From Euglena gracilis (taxonomy: Eukaryota; Euglenida; Euglenophyceae; Euglenales), in the NCBI GenBank assembly GCA_039621445.1, contig CP154955.1:10776241-10840240 (forward strand): a DNA stretch of 64,000 bases, written 5' to 3'. The notes under the pieces are model-generated. The model did no database searches. It was not told the origin of the DNA and saw nothing but the letters and a program-made list of their open reading frames with translations. The position numbers and the translations under genes were made by a program. The number at the start of each line of letters is the position of its first letter. The stretch's first letter is position 1. This document shows positions 33,862 through 44,469 of the stretch, piece by piece.

Positions 33862-34566
33862 GTTTCAACTCCATCAAAAAGCTTGTGTGTTTCAACTGTG
33901 TTTCAACTCCAGCCACACAGACACCTCATCAGAGATGTTTTTCTGAGGAAGGTGACCCAGGAACCGGGGAGGGAAAAATTTGCATCGTACCACCTCCCAC
34001 AAAAACACCTGACAGATATACACATATGGCAGCTCCCAACTATATGGCCCCCGGGTATTTGGATCGGGGGGGGGGTCGAGGTAAATTTTTGGATTGTTGA
34101 TAGAATTTGGTTGGTGTTAGGAGTTAGGTCTAATTTCAGGCCTAACTCATAGATTAGTGTTAGGTGTACAAGGTAAAGTTAGGCCCAAAGTGGGCCTAAC
34201 TCCTTACCCTCCATCAATAATGTGAAAAATTTGGACCCCCTGATCCAACTCTGATCCGGGGGGGCAGAGTTGGGAGCTGCCATGTGTATGTGTGTATGTA
34301 TGTATTTCATGCGCAGCACCTACAGCATTCCCTCTCGCCAACTTTTCACCAATCAAGTACCGCTTTTCGCCTGTGTGCCAACCCCCCGAGTCCCTTCCCT
34401 CCCAACATTTTGATATTTTCATTATCGGGTCTGCGTATGTGTGTCCTACGGGTGTGGCTGAAGTGGCCCCCCTGCAGAAGCCTCCCTCCCCCTGCCTTTG
34501 GCAATGCCCTCTCTGTGGTTGTCCGCCCAACCCCATGTCATGCACGACCGCCAGCTCCCTCCCCAG

Positions 34567-34590
34567 GGCTGCACAGGAAGCCCCGAAACC
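34567..34590 (+). CDS. 24-bp micro-exon (copy 1)
   Basis: Acceptor CAGCTCCCTCCCCAG, donor GAAACC|GTATGG. With the spare C from 33302 it reads RLHRKPRN plus C, which 35064 completes as His. Phase fits on both sides and copy 2 is identical, but the size makes it tentative. Confidence 0.5.
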
Positions 34591-34725
34591 GTATGGGTGG
34601 TGGAGCGGTCCGACCCCCGAAGCTTTCCCGTGTTTCTGCGGGGCCATTTTTTTTGGTTCAAACTTTGCCTCCGGCGCTGTTGGCGTTGAAGGAATTTTTT
34701 TTCTGTGGTGGGTGGGGGGCGACAC

Positions 34726-34989
34726 CAGGGGTGTTTTTTAGTCGTGGACCCCCGGGGGGGTAGGGTGAGTGGGTCCAGCCGATCCCCCTCCTCGGGGGGG
34801 GGGGGTCCCTCGGAGGGGGGTGGAATATACTTTTTTTGGTGCCGAAAATTTTTGAAAAAGTGCTATTTTTAGCACTTTTCGTGATTTTTCGGCCATATTT
34901 TTGTGGGTCCTCCTGGACCCCCCCCCCCGGGGGCCCCAGGGGGTGGGTGGGTGGGGGGACCCTCCTCCCGGTCTTAAAAAAAACCCCTG
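34726..34989. mobile_element. Short hAT-like element (copy 1)
   Basis: Ends CAGGGGTGTTTTTTAGTCG and GGTCTTAAAAAAAACCCCTG; TSD GGCGACAC / GGCGACCC (7 of 8). Both copies carry it (53288-53536). The right end is 75 bp from the exon at 35064. Confidence 0.88.
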
Positions 34990-35063
34990 GGCGACCCCCC
35001 TCTCTTGGTTGGGGTCCGACCCTCCCCTCCAGGCTTTCCCGCACAGCCCTGTCCCTCCCTCAG

Positions 35064-35111
35064 ACCGCTACGCTGCCCGCGTCACCCTGTTTCCCTACAT
35101 GGCCGAAGAAA
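35064..35111 (+). CDS. 3' region exon (copy 1)
   Basis: Acceptor GTCCCTCCCTCAG, donor GAAGAAA|GTGTGG. After two bases: RYAARVTLFPYMAEE plus one base; the next exon supplies GT to make Ser. Conserved in copy 2. A second donor at 35153 (AAG|GTTGGA) would not keep phase with 36248. No family recognised. Confidence 0.7.
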
Positions 35112-35301
35112 GTGTGGGGCCCGGGTCGCGACCAACAGCCCAACAACGCAAGGTTGGAATGGGGCAGTGGAACACATCCCCCTAGCCCCCCCCCCCCCCA
35201 GTTATATGACATGGGGTTTTATGAGGGAACTTCTCTCCCCCCCAATTACCCCATTTGCATTTATGCATCGAGTACAGCTGCCATCTAAACGTGTTTGTGC
35301 T

Positions 35302-35356
35302 TCTTCTTCTTCTTCTTCTTCTTCTTCTTCTTCTTCTTCTTCTTCTTCTTCTTCTG
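35302..35356. repeat. (TTC)n microsatellite (copy 1)
   Basis: About 18 TTC units. The copy 2 tract (53826-53860) is shorter. Confidence 0.95.
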
Positions 35357-36247
35357 CTTCTCTTCTTTTGATTTAAAAAGGCTTCCACTGTGCCAGCAAT
35401 ATTTATATGGGTGCTAATGACCAAACAGACATTCGTGGTGGCAGATTTTTGTGCCCCCTCAAACCAAAATTGCGAATTCTATTGCAATATGGTACACTCA
35501 GTGGCAAAAGTCACACAACCCCGACGTGTCAAAAGCCTTCATACCCCCCAATTTTTGCAAACCTTTGCAATTTAAACAGGGATTCAGTTCGCTCCGGCGT
35601 CTCAAAAAGCCGCACACAAGTCCCATGAAAGCAGATGAGAAGCTGCGTGTGTGCAACGTTGCCTGTAGTCTCTTTGAAAAGTGGGTGCAATGCCATCCAC
35701 ACACCATCATTTTTGGTGCAAGCAGCAAAGGCATCTGATTTGGGTTACAGTTCAATGAATAATTGCAATAATTGCGAATATCATTTTCGTGCTTCTGAGT
35801 CTTCGGTGTTTGGTGCCTATACAAAACCATCCATCTGCTGAGATCAGGTGGATCAGACGGAGGCATCCTGGGGATGATTTGAACAAATCGACCAGATTCT
35901 GGGCCTCGCTGGCATCGCTCTTTCCCTTAAGGAGGGGGCGAACTCAGTTACTTTTTGTTTTAATTTTGCAAGTCTTTGTGTCTCTTAGTGCTCCTCCCAC
36001 GAGGGACTGGTAGTGGAAAGTGAATTAAATAAATGCTGAAATTGAAGTATTTTGAAACAATGATGATAAGATTGTACTAGGCATTTTTCTGTTGTGCAAT
36101 CACACCAATCATAATGTGAACAGAAATGTCATATATATTGCATTCTATCCGTTCAAAACAGCATGGACACACCAAAATCCAGAATTTATGAACATTGCTG
36201 GATATTGTTGATTTTTTTTTCAGGCCTTGTCCTCATGTCTTCAACAG

Positions 36248-36315
36248 GTCTCGAGGAGGCCTACCATCATTTACACACCACTCTCGGCGATCCATCGGCA
36301 TATCATTGGATGCAG
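36248..36315 (+). CDS. 3' region exon, not GC-rich (copy 1)
   Basis: Acceptor CATGTCTTCAACAG, donor ATGCAG|GTTGTC. After two bases: LEEAYHHLHTTLGDPSAYHW then MQ. The preceding A completes Ser. In copy 2 one residue differs (His to Gln). Base composition is ordinary, unlike the ankyrin exons. Confidence 0.75.
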
Positions 36316-36333
36316 GTTGTCTTTTTATAAAGG

Positions 36334-36339
<6 letters not shown>

Positions 36340-36366
<27 letters not shown>
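36340..36366. repeat. (CA)n microsatellite (copy 1)
   Basis: CA repeat just after the donor. The copy 2 tract (54848-54908) is longer. Confidence 0.95.
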
Positions 36367-36367
<1 letters not shown>

Positions 36368-36468
36368 ATAGCACAGGCTCACCAGCATGCACACAATGTA
36401 CCAGATATGAATGCAGTAAACAAAACCAGAAGCTTCACAGCATTTTTGAGAGGTGAATCACAATGCAG

Positions 36469-36507
36469 CCGGCGCCATCCAAATCTGATCATCTAAACTC
36501 GGGACGG
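36469..36507 (+). CDS. 3' region exon (copy 1)
   Basis: Acceptor ATCACAATGCAG, donor GGACGG|GTGTTT. Phase 0: PAPSKSDHLNSGR. The frame stays open further (VFEFWCMFLEKQP) but reaches a stop, so an internal donor is needed if this is not a terminal exon. Phase fits exons on both sides. Confidence 0.55.
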
Positions 36508-37443
36508 GTGTTTGAGTTCTGGTGCATGTTCCTTGAAAAGCAACCCTCAAAGCCAGCCTGAAGCCAGGCCCACAACGCCCGCTGCGATAACGCTGACTGC
36601 CCTGCCTCAACCTCCACACCAGCAGCCCGCTCCGTCACACCGTGTGCCCTGTGGTGTACCAAAGCTCGATTTACACACCTGTTTCTCAAATTCTTTTTTT
36701 TTTGATGGACAACCGATTTTTTTTGGTCTTTATTTGCCACCATTGTGAAGGGGGGACGTGCGGCAAGTTATTTTGCACCTTTGCGCATTTTTTTTTAAAA
36801 TTCTTTCAACAACTTTTTGGGTTTTCGCGTTTTTTTCGCGAATTTTTTAGTGACTTGTTCACCTTTTCGCATTTTTTACCCATTCTTTGATTATTTTGAG
36901 TTTTTATTTTGTGAATTCTTTGATTATTTTCTAAAAACGATATTTGCTTCATATTTGTTCATCATTTATTTAAATTTGGAGTCAGTTTTGCGTGTTTTTT
37001 GGGGGGTATTTCTTGCATTTTCGCAGTTTTCGGGCCTTTTCTTCCATGTTTTGCACATTTTTTTGCGCATTTTGGCACATTTTTGTGCTTCTTTCCGGAA
37101 GCTCGGCTTCTGATTCTTATATGATTGGTTTTCTGGCTCTGATATTCTGATATGATTTCTGATGTCATAACTCTGATATCGTATCAGAATTCTAACCCCA
37201 AAGCGGCACCCTAAAATCACAATCCCCCGTGGTGTGCTTCTGTTTACTCTACATCTGTAACTTTGTTGACTTTTCCAATTAATCTTGGTCAAGTAATTGG
37301 GCTACAAAATAGTTTAAAAATGACATTTTCAACAGCACGTTGTTTCATTTGAATATGACAAAATGTGTGCAAATATGATATGTGATAATGACATATTATT
37401 ATATCTATATTCTATTATTATATGCACATATTATAATGTTCAG

Positions 37444-37540
37444 ATCCTTGTGTGTGCCACCATGTGCGATTCCCCATCCGCGAACTGCGATGGCCAACCC
37501 TTGTGTCCCGTCAGACTTGCTTGCGCGTCTTGCTGCGCTG
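37444..37540 (+). CDS. Cys-rich exon (copy 1)
   Basis: Acceptor TATAATGTTCAG, donor GCGCTG|GTGGGG. Phase 0: ILVCATMCDSPSANCDGQPL then CPVRLACASCCA plus one base. Cys spacing C-x3-C-x6-C-x5-C-x5-C-x2-CC suggests a small zinc-binding fold, but no named finger matched. The only copy difference within it is synonymous. It joins 37894 in phase. Confidence 0.6.
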
Positions 37541-37893
37541 GTGGGGGAGCCACCAGTTGCGGTTCCATTGCAGGATGACACCGGCCAAGTTTCCGATGAA
37601 GGCGTGCTCTTGGTCACAGATTGATGGTCCATCGTTTTCATACAATGAAATGCTGTTTGTCGGGGCCGCACATCTTTCTGCGTTGCGCATTTTTTCCTGT
37701 AGTTTTTTTGATTCCCGTTTCGATTTGGTCCTGTTGCACATCGGCAAACGATGGATGTGAAGGTCAGAGAAGACGAATTGCGCTGAAATGATCAACTTCC
37801 AAGGTCAACAGAGCCAAGTCTTGCGCTTGTCTCTTGGGCCTGTTTTTTTTTGTCCCGTGGAGAAGATGCCCACTCACCATCATTCTCACGCAG

Positions 37894-37978
37894 CTGCACC
37901 GACTGGCGAGCTCCCTTGTGATGACTGGGAGGCGGCCAGACCTTTCCTGATGGAGAAGAGGGCGGGACTCTCCTTGAG
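37894..37978 (+). CDS. 3' region exon (copy 1)
   Basis: Acceptor CATTCTCACGCAG, donor CTTGAG|GTAGTC. After two bases: APTGELPCDDWEAARPFLME then KRAGLSL plus AG. Copy 2 has a one-base loss here (56428-56511). No family recognised. Confidence 0.65.
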
Positions 37979-38556
37979 GTAGTCCCAAAGAAAAAGGCCT
38001 GGGGACAGCCTTACCTGCGGCGTGCGTGACCTCCCTGGCCCCCGAGGTGGACTGCGAGTTCTGAGCAGGAAAGCCCGTTGTTTGCGTCCCCACACTGCGC
38101 CACCTTGACGGAGTTTTTTTTATGGCAACCACTTCGGGTCACCGTAGTCACAAATTTCGTTTTGAAACCCATTGAAATGTTTGAGGTGGCTGGTCTAAAC
38201 GGGAATCTGAAACCCCAATAGGGTGGTGGTAGATGGGCGGCGGTCTCTCTGAATGCAGGTTGTGGTTATGTAGCCATGATGGACGCAATCCTAAAAGTGC
38301 CCCCCCCCCCTATGGGGCCTGATTTTTCGGTCAGACTGTGCCATCGTTGACACTTCTGGCATGGAAGTGATTTTTCTGACAAACCACCGCTGCGGGGGGG
38401 GGAACCCCCCAGGTTGAATGGATCGTGGTGGGGGGGGCAGCTCCTACCCAGTGGGTGTGGGGGTGGCAGCTCCTTCCCAGTGGGGGGGGAGGGCAGCTCC
38501 TAACCCCCCCAAAATGGGACCCCCCAAAATAAGCCCCCCCCACTCGGTATTTTTAG

Positions 38557-38699
38557 CAACGGACCCAAAAAGTGGACAATGGGGGTTCGCTTGGCCGTGT
38601 CCGGCCCGCGCCGTCCTGGGCCCCCGCCTGGAGCGGCAGAACTGGCGGGCCCGGCTGCGGACCCTGTGCCTGGACCGCGGCTACCGCGTGGCGGTCGAC
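38557..38699 (+). CDS. 3' region exon with frame shift between copies (copy 1)
   Basis: Acceptor GGTATTTTTAG, donor GTCGAC|GTACGG. The end reads LERQNWRARLRTLCLDRGYR then VAVD in both copies. Upstream frames differ through four small indels. With the phase from 37978, copy 1 begins NGPKKWTMGVRLAVSGPRRP but an extra C shifts it before LERQNW. Confidence 0.6.
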
Positions 38700-38737
38700 G
38701 TACGGCACCCAGACCTCCATTTAGTATGTATCACCAA

Positions 38738-38870
38738 ATTTTTTTTTACGTATCACATGTATCACAGCCTAAAAATTAATGCATCGCACATGTATCACCA
38801 AAAAAAATTAATGTATCACACATGTATCACCAAAATTTTTTTAATGTATCACATATATATCACCAATTTT
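38738..38870. repeat. Tandem ATGTATCACC... repeat (copy 1)
   Basis: Imperfect units of the form ATGTATCACCAAAATTTTT. Also at 57250-57430 (more units) and 58585-58655, just upstream of a GC-rich exon of the next gene. Confidence 0.85.
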
Positions 38871-38992
38871 TTTTAGAAAGTTTTACATTTTTACATCAAA
38901 ATGTTTTTTCAGCTTCCTGTTCCACTTTTTATCATTGTTTATTTCCCTCTCTGCTGACAAATGGAACATTTTTCTTGTGATAATGTTTTGAG

Positions 38993-39550
38993 GACAACTG
39001 CGCGGAGCTGCGCAACGTGGAGGACGAGGGCATCCCCGACAGACAATTTTTTAAGCATTGGCCGACCCCCCCCCCCCCCGGTGGGTGACTGGTTTTTTCG
39101 GAGTGACTGACTGGTTTTTGGCCGGACCCCCTCCCCCCCGGGGGGGGGGGTCGGCAAAAAATCACTAAAGTGACCCGGCACCGAATGCGTCGGAAATTTT
39201 TTTGGCTTTTTTTGCATGTTATTGGGCAAATTTCTTTTGGATTCCAGGGTGGCCGACCCCCCCCCCCCCCGGAGGGGGTAGTGACTGACTGGTTTCCCGA
39301 AGAAGAAAAAAAGTGACTGATTGGTTTTTCAAAAAGTGGAGTGACCCCCCCTCCCCTCCTCCCCGGGGGTCGGTAAAAAATTGTATGATCCACGATTCGC
39401 CTCCTGGAGAGGGTTCTTCATCAGAGACTGCCCCCCAGAAAAGAAATTGAGAGTGACACTGCCCACCCGAAAAGGAAATCGCCACCAGTTCCGTATGGAA
39501 TGGAAGAATGGCCAAGATTGGTTGCGTTTTGAGCATCCCGTGGCATGGTT
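38993..39550 (+). pseudogene. Terminal exon, interrupted and truncated (copy 1)
   Basis: DNCAELRNVEDEGIPD at 38993-39039 is split by a transposon (39040-39387). It resumes with SPPGEGSSSET. A shorter C-run (6 instead of about 13) puts the rest in another frame (KKLRVTLPTRKGNRHQFRME). The exon stops at GGCATGGTT because the 229 bp present in copy 2 (58115-58343, including the stop codon) are deleted. Confidence 0.8.
39040..39387. mobile_element. Short hAT-like element inside an exon (copy 1)
   Basis: Ends CAGACAATTTTTTAAG and AAAAAATTGTATG; TSD ATCCCCGA / ATCCACGA. The interior contains GTGACTGACTGGTTTTT repeats and G/C runs. The same insertion is at 57600-57944 in copy 2. Confidence 0.9.
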
Positions 39551-39665
39551 ACCCAAAGAGAAAACCCCGTGCATGCCTCAAAAATTAAAAAAAAGAAGAT
39601 GGCGGGGATCTGTCTTGGCAGACTGTGTGTGGAGCGGGTGGGGCGGTTTGTCCGGTCAGCGGCAG

Positions 39666-39841
39666 GCAGCCATTGCCCCAAGACGGCGCTGTACTACGCC
39701 TGCTTCGAGGGGTACTCTGGCGTGACCCAGGCCCTGCTGCATGCCAACGCCGCGGTCGACACGGCCCGCAGCGACGGCTTCAGCCCGCTGATGAGCGCGG
39801 TGTACAACAACCAGCTCGCCTGCGTCACCCAACTGCTGAAG
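39666..39841 (+). CDS. Ankyrin-repeat exon (copy 2)
   Basis: Same as 21055-21230 (SHCPKTALYYACFEGYSGVT onward), encoding the same residues. No AGANVQLR exon precedes it here, because the duplication starts just 5' of this exon. Its upstream partner would have to come from copy 1 exons. Confidence 0.87.
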
Positions 39842-40962
39842 GTGTCACCTGAAATGCCCCTATGCCAACACCTATGACTATATTATGACTTTCTATCTAT
39901 GATCTAGCGATCCAGCGATCTGTGAATCTGGAGTATTATTATTAATATTATTTTGAACAATTGATCAATTAATATAACAATAATCAGTGATAATGTCGGT
40001 ATAGACCTTACACCTCCCGACTCTGACCCAGCCTCCTGCTTTATGGCCATGTCTTGAAACAGTACACATATGTAACTCCCCCATGTTCGCACAACCATAA
40101 CATAATCCCCTTCAAATGTGAACCCTTCCGAACAAATATCTCCCAAATATAACCCTTTAATGGGAAGTGTCAACAGGTGCTGTACGGGAAGGATGAAATT
40201 GAAAAAAATCCTAAAGATGTTGTCCTAATTTTGGTAGCTTTGGCAATTATTTGAATTTGAATTTGAATTTGATTAAATTTATGGTTCCCAGCTGGAGTTT
40301 TGCTGAAAATCAGTGTAATTCATGCAAAAGGACTGTTTATGGTGCATCAGAGCATATACAATTCTGGCGGCTGGAGTGTTTCTGCCTAAATTTCACCCTC
40401 TCACCAAACATCTGACTTAAAACATGATGCATTTGTAATATGAAGTCAAATGAAGCGTACAATATGAATATAATTACAAAATTTTGATAACCATTTGGTA
40501 AACATCCCAACGAAGAAAAGAATCTTTTGGCAAAATTTTGGTCCTCAGAACGAGTCCGGTCGTTTGGGTTTAAATCTCTGCCTGAAGTGGATGCTCGTGC
40601 AAGTCCTCGTGCTGTGGATGAGGTTTCTGCTGCAAATGCAAATAGAGAAGTTTGTTTCCTACTGAAGCCTGACCGCCGACGTTGAGGTCCTGTAATTTCA
40701 TGTCGCATTTCAAGAGAGACTCACACCCCTCGAAAATTATCCTGGTGCTGCCTTTCTGTCTTGCTGTCTATACCCAATATTCGAGAAACTTTCGAAGTGC
40801 CAACGGTGAAATGAGCAGCTTGTTTTTCCCCCGAGGAAATCCCGGCTTGTTTTCGTTTCCTTGCCCTGTTCCACAGTTTGTACCACCTGGATGAACGCGC
40901 TGTGGTTCTTTCCGCACACAACCCACACCCCTGTCTCCACCCACTCCCTGTGGCTGCCGCAG

Positions 40963-41051
40963 GCCGGGGCCAATGTGCAGCATCGGGACCAGGCGACTCC
41001 TTCCCAACCCTCCCGGCAGCACCCCCTGGAGCTCCATTTGCTATCCATTAG
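40963..41051 (+). CDS. Ankyrin-related exon (copy 2)
   Basis: Counterpart of 22355-22443, identical coding (AGANVQHRDQATPSQPSRQH...) and splice sites. Confidence 0.65.
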
Positions 41052-41489
41052 GTATCACCCAACTCTCAGGGCGGCCAGCATTGGTAAGTGTGGCGGGGGC
41101 AACTGGACAACGAACCTTCACTGGGAGAGCACAAGAAGGGTCAATGCAGAAACGGCTAGTGGCACACGTTACTTTGTCTGACTGTTCCCAAAGCAGTATT
41201 CATTGAGCCTCCTCCTCTACTCAGCACGTTGCATAATTTTCATTTTCATCTTCATGCATCCTCTGAAATCCTGGAAATTTGCATATCTTTGTATAAATTT
41301 GCCTTTTTTGGCAGTTTTTTTTTGCATTTTTTTGCCGCTTTTTTGCAACTTTTTTTCAAAAAAATTTGCTGTGTTTTTTTTTTTTTGCATTTTTGCAATT
41401 TTTTTTTTGTAAATTTTTTTTGAGTCCTTCTTTTTTTTGTCTTTTGCTTCGTTTTATTCTTTTGTGCTCCACCCCGAGCAACCCCCGAG

Positions 41490-41676
41490 GCCGCCTGGCC
41501 GGGACGGCAACGGCGACACGGCGCTGCACTGGGCGTGCTTCGAGGGCCACCAGGCGCCGCTGCAGGCGCTGCTGGAGGCGAGGGCCCAGGTGGACGCCCA
41601 GCGCAACAACGGCGCCACGCCGCTCGTCATCGCCGCGGAGTACGGCCACCTCGACTGCGTGAACCGGCTGCTGCAG
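41490..41676 (+). CDS. Ankyrin-repeat exon (copy 2)
   Basis: Counterpart of 22884-23070 with the same residues (DGNGDTALHWACFEGH, GATPLVIAAEYGH). Donor CTGCAG|GTCGGG. Confidence 0.9.
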
Positions 41677-43597
41677 GTCGGGCCCGCCCCGGTTTTGGCT
41701 TTCGGGGCTGAGGGTCTCACGCCTCCCGGGGCCTGTGACTCGGCGGTGGCACATTTCTTTGTCTCCGGAATGCTTTTTGCACGGTAAAACGTGGGGCTGC
41801 AAACCACGTAGGATCACGTTTGGCCGCGAACATTTTCGATCTATAAAAAAGTCGTGTGCAATCAATCAAATCACATTCTGTGTACAAATTTTGCTATTTT
41901 TTTTCGTTGACGTCATGTAAAACAATGGGCCACATATTTGAGCGTTTCCCAACACCAAAATTTATTTGCTTAGCTGACTTCATCTTCGACCATTCCTTCC
42001 TCACCCGTGAAAGACCTTTATTTTCTTTTTGTCGGTCGAATCTTTGAACCCGAAAATGCTGAAACAGTTTGAGTACATGAAAGAAGCACCAAAAGTGGAA
42101 TTGTGGTCCAAAGATGACGGAGCACAGCCAAGCCTCTTGATATTCTCATGAAATGGAAGAATGCGTCCGCGCAATGTGTTGTGGCTTACACAACCTTCTT
42201 ATGAATTCTAAAGAAAATTTAAGGAGCACTGAAAAACCGCGAGAAATTACTTTAAAAAACAAATCTTGTCGCAAACTGGTGCCTAAAATGAATTTCAGTG
42301 AAGAGCCAAAGCCTGAGAAAGCTGCTTTCCAAAGGCTGTAAAAAGAAGCCTTCCAATGGCTGTTCCCAAGAAGCAAAATCCAGGGGTTTCAACAAGAAAG
42401 TGACGCATGAAATCACGTAAATTACGCAATACCACGTACATCCATTTTCCAAATATGACGTCAATCACTTGAAGTCAGACACCATTCCGAGTAAAAAATT
42501 TTCCAGACAATTTTTTTGCAAGTAACTTCACACTAATCATGTATAATCATGTGTAGCATTTTTCGGCCAACACATGTGATTTTTTTTTTAATGTGACTTT
42601 AGTGACTTTAATGTGTATTTTTCAAGAATAAAATAAATAAATGAGATGTCTTCAACAGAAGGAAGAAACGAGTATCTGATGTTTTTTTGAAGAGGGATGA
42701 TCAAGGACAGTGTTTGGTCTTGTTGCCCCAGTTACACTCAGAATATGTAACAAATGGGTATTGGGATCGTGAAAGTTCGCAGTTTGATTTTTGAACAGAG
42801 ACGTCGAGAAATGTTGCTTCTTGTGGCTGAGATTAATGGTAGGTACCCACCACAACACCAGCCCACACAGCAAGTGTGTGCGTTGTTGAACCGCGGAATA
42901 AGTCATCATCAGCGCGCGTTAAACGCGGAGTATTATGCAATGAGCTAAGATTGATATGTTTGCCGCAAAGCCACTCAACCACCTTCGTTTTTTTTTTATT
43001 TTTGGAGAAAATGTCCCCTGAAAAAAATTCACATCTTTTCACGTATGGTTACTGAGAACCTCATGTGAAATTTCGGGCCGCCAACACTTTTGCGGAAAAC
43101 CCCAGAAAGCCCTGCAACAAAACGGGCTCAAGGACTCCGGGCGACTGACAAGTGGCAGCACAATGCAAGTTTGGTTGTATTTTATTTTGCAGTTGGGGGG
43201 GTCAGGGTTTTTTTTGTTGTTTTGTCTTGACCCCGACCCCGGGGGGGGGTGGGTGGGTCCACCGAGCCGAGCCCCCCCCCCGATTCTCCCCAGGGGGGGT
43301 GGGATATACTTTTCGGTGCCGAAGGTGCTATTTTTAGCATTATTTGTGATTTTTTTGGCCATTTTCGGGAAAGTGAGTGGGTCACCTGGGACCTCTCCGG
43401 GGGGGCCCAGGGGGTGGGTGGGTGGGTGGGGCTTAAACAAACTTCTGGTGGGGGTTCCGGAACCCTGGCCGCAGCCGCCGGGCTGATACATCAAACCGGT
43501 GCCATCATCTCCATAAAGAAACGGTGCCACCGTCTTTCCAGTCGCCTCAACTGCGGCACCCGTGCGGGTCTGGCCGCGGGTCTCCGCCCCTCCGCAG

Positions 43598-43747
43598 GCC
43601 AAGGCCAACGTCAACCACCGCGGCGGCAGCGGCTCCACGGCGCTGCACTCCGCGTGCTCCGAGGGCCACGCGGCGGTGGTGCGGCGGCTGCTGCAGGCCG
43701 GGGCGGAGGCGGACCCAAAGCGCCAGGCGGGGGTCACCCCGCTGATG
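43598..43747 (+). CDS. Ankyrin-repeat exon (copy 2)
   Basis: Counterpart of 25389-25538 (AKANVNHRGGSGSTALHSAC, VTPLM), same length and phase. The continuation LSHNNFPDCVQALADV near 44010-44060 again lacks a phase-compatible acceptor. Confidence 0.88.
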
Positions 43748-44338
43748 GTAGCGGCCGACGGGCTGCCTGTCGCCCTGGCACTACGGGCAGCTGCCGACCG
43801 TTTTCTGGGAACCATACGCCGCGCCAATATGGGCGCGCACACAAACGCAGGAATGCTTTGCAATGCGCAGATTCTCGTGACTGCACACATGCAACGCATT
43901 TGCATGTACAATGCACACACAAACATATAGCAAAGTGCGTATGCGCCACTGATGAGCGAAGAAAAAAAAATAAAACGTGTGTCCCGGGGTCTGCGTTTCC
44001 AGGCAGTCCACCGGGGCTGTCGCACAACAATTTCCCGGACTGCGTGCAGGCCCTGGCTGACGTGTGTCGTGCCACTCGTTGTGCTCTACCTCCACCGTGT
44101 CATCGGCTTCTTTTTGCGGAAGTTTGACCCCCCGGAGGGTGGGTGCTATGGGCAGGAAGCGGGGGGGGGAGGGCATTTTCGACCCCCAGGGGGGGGGTAG
44201 GTTTGGGGTGGGTGGTGGTGTAGCACACCTTCCGCCGAACAAGCCTGGGGCCATTTTTGAGCGAGAATTGCAGACACCGGGGCCGAAAGCCGACCCCTCT
44301 GGGGGTGTCTGGGGGGGGGGGTGTTGCAGCCAGCCTCC

Positions 44339-44469
44339 ATCTCAGGTTGTTCTGAACTCCATCTGGCTAGAAATCTCGGCCCAGCCATGTTCAACTGGGC
44401 TTCGCGCAGGTGGAAGAGACAAAACCTCTTAACAAACAACGGGCTGGCTACCTGGCCTGCTCCCCCAGG
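44339..44469. other. Segment inverted relative to copy 1
   Basis: Reverse complement of 26117-26247. Runs from ATCTCAGGTTGTTC to CCTGCTCCCCCAGG. The adjoining GGGGAGAAGGTGCTGCTGGG is also absent from copy 1. Confidence 0.88.

Larger units (their letters stand above)
21037..39623. repeat. Tandem segmental duplication, copy 1
   Basis: This segment and 39648-58421 align in the same order and orientation. At the left edge the offset is exactly 18,611 bp (TCCGGTCAGC at 21040 and 39651). Both end at GGGGATCTGTCTTGGCAGAC. The offset drifts where insertions or deletions occur. The 24-bp junction 39624-39647 starts TGTGTGTGG. The left breakpoint in the single-copy flank lies in a (TG)n tract. The unit holds ankyrin exons and all 3' exons. 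Confidence 0.97.

Noticed and set aside
35840-35935. Frame FEQIDQILGLAGIALSLKEG, also in copy 2
   Set aside because: An in-frame stop lies immediately upstream with no AG acceptor between, and it is not needed for phase continuity.
37405-38132. Antisense frames of about 90-120 codons near the Cys-rich exon
   Set aside because: They are mirror images of the + strand exons at 37444 and 37894, which have better splice signals and phase matches on both sides.
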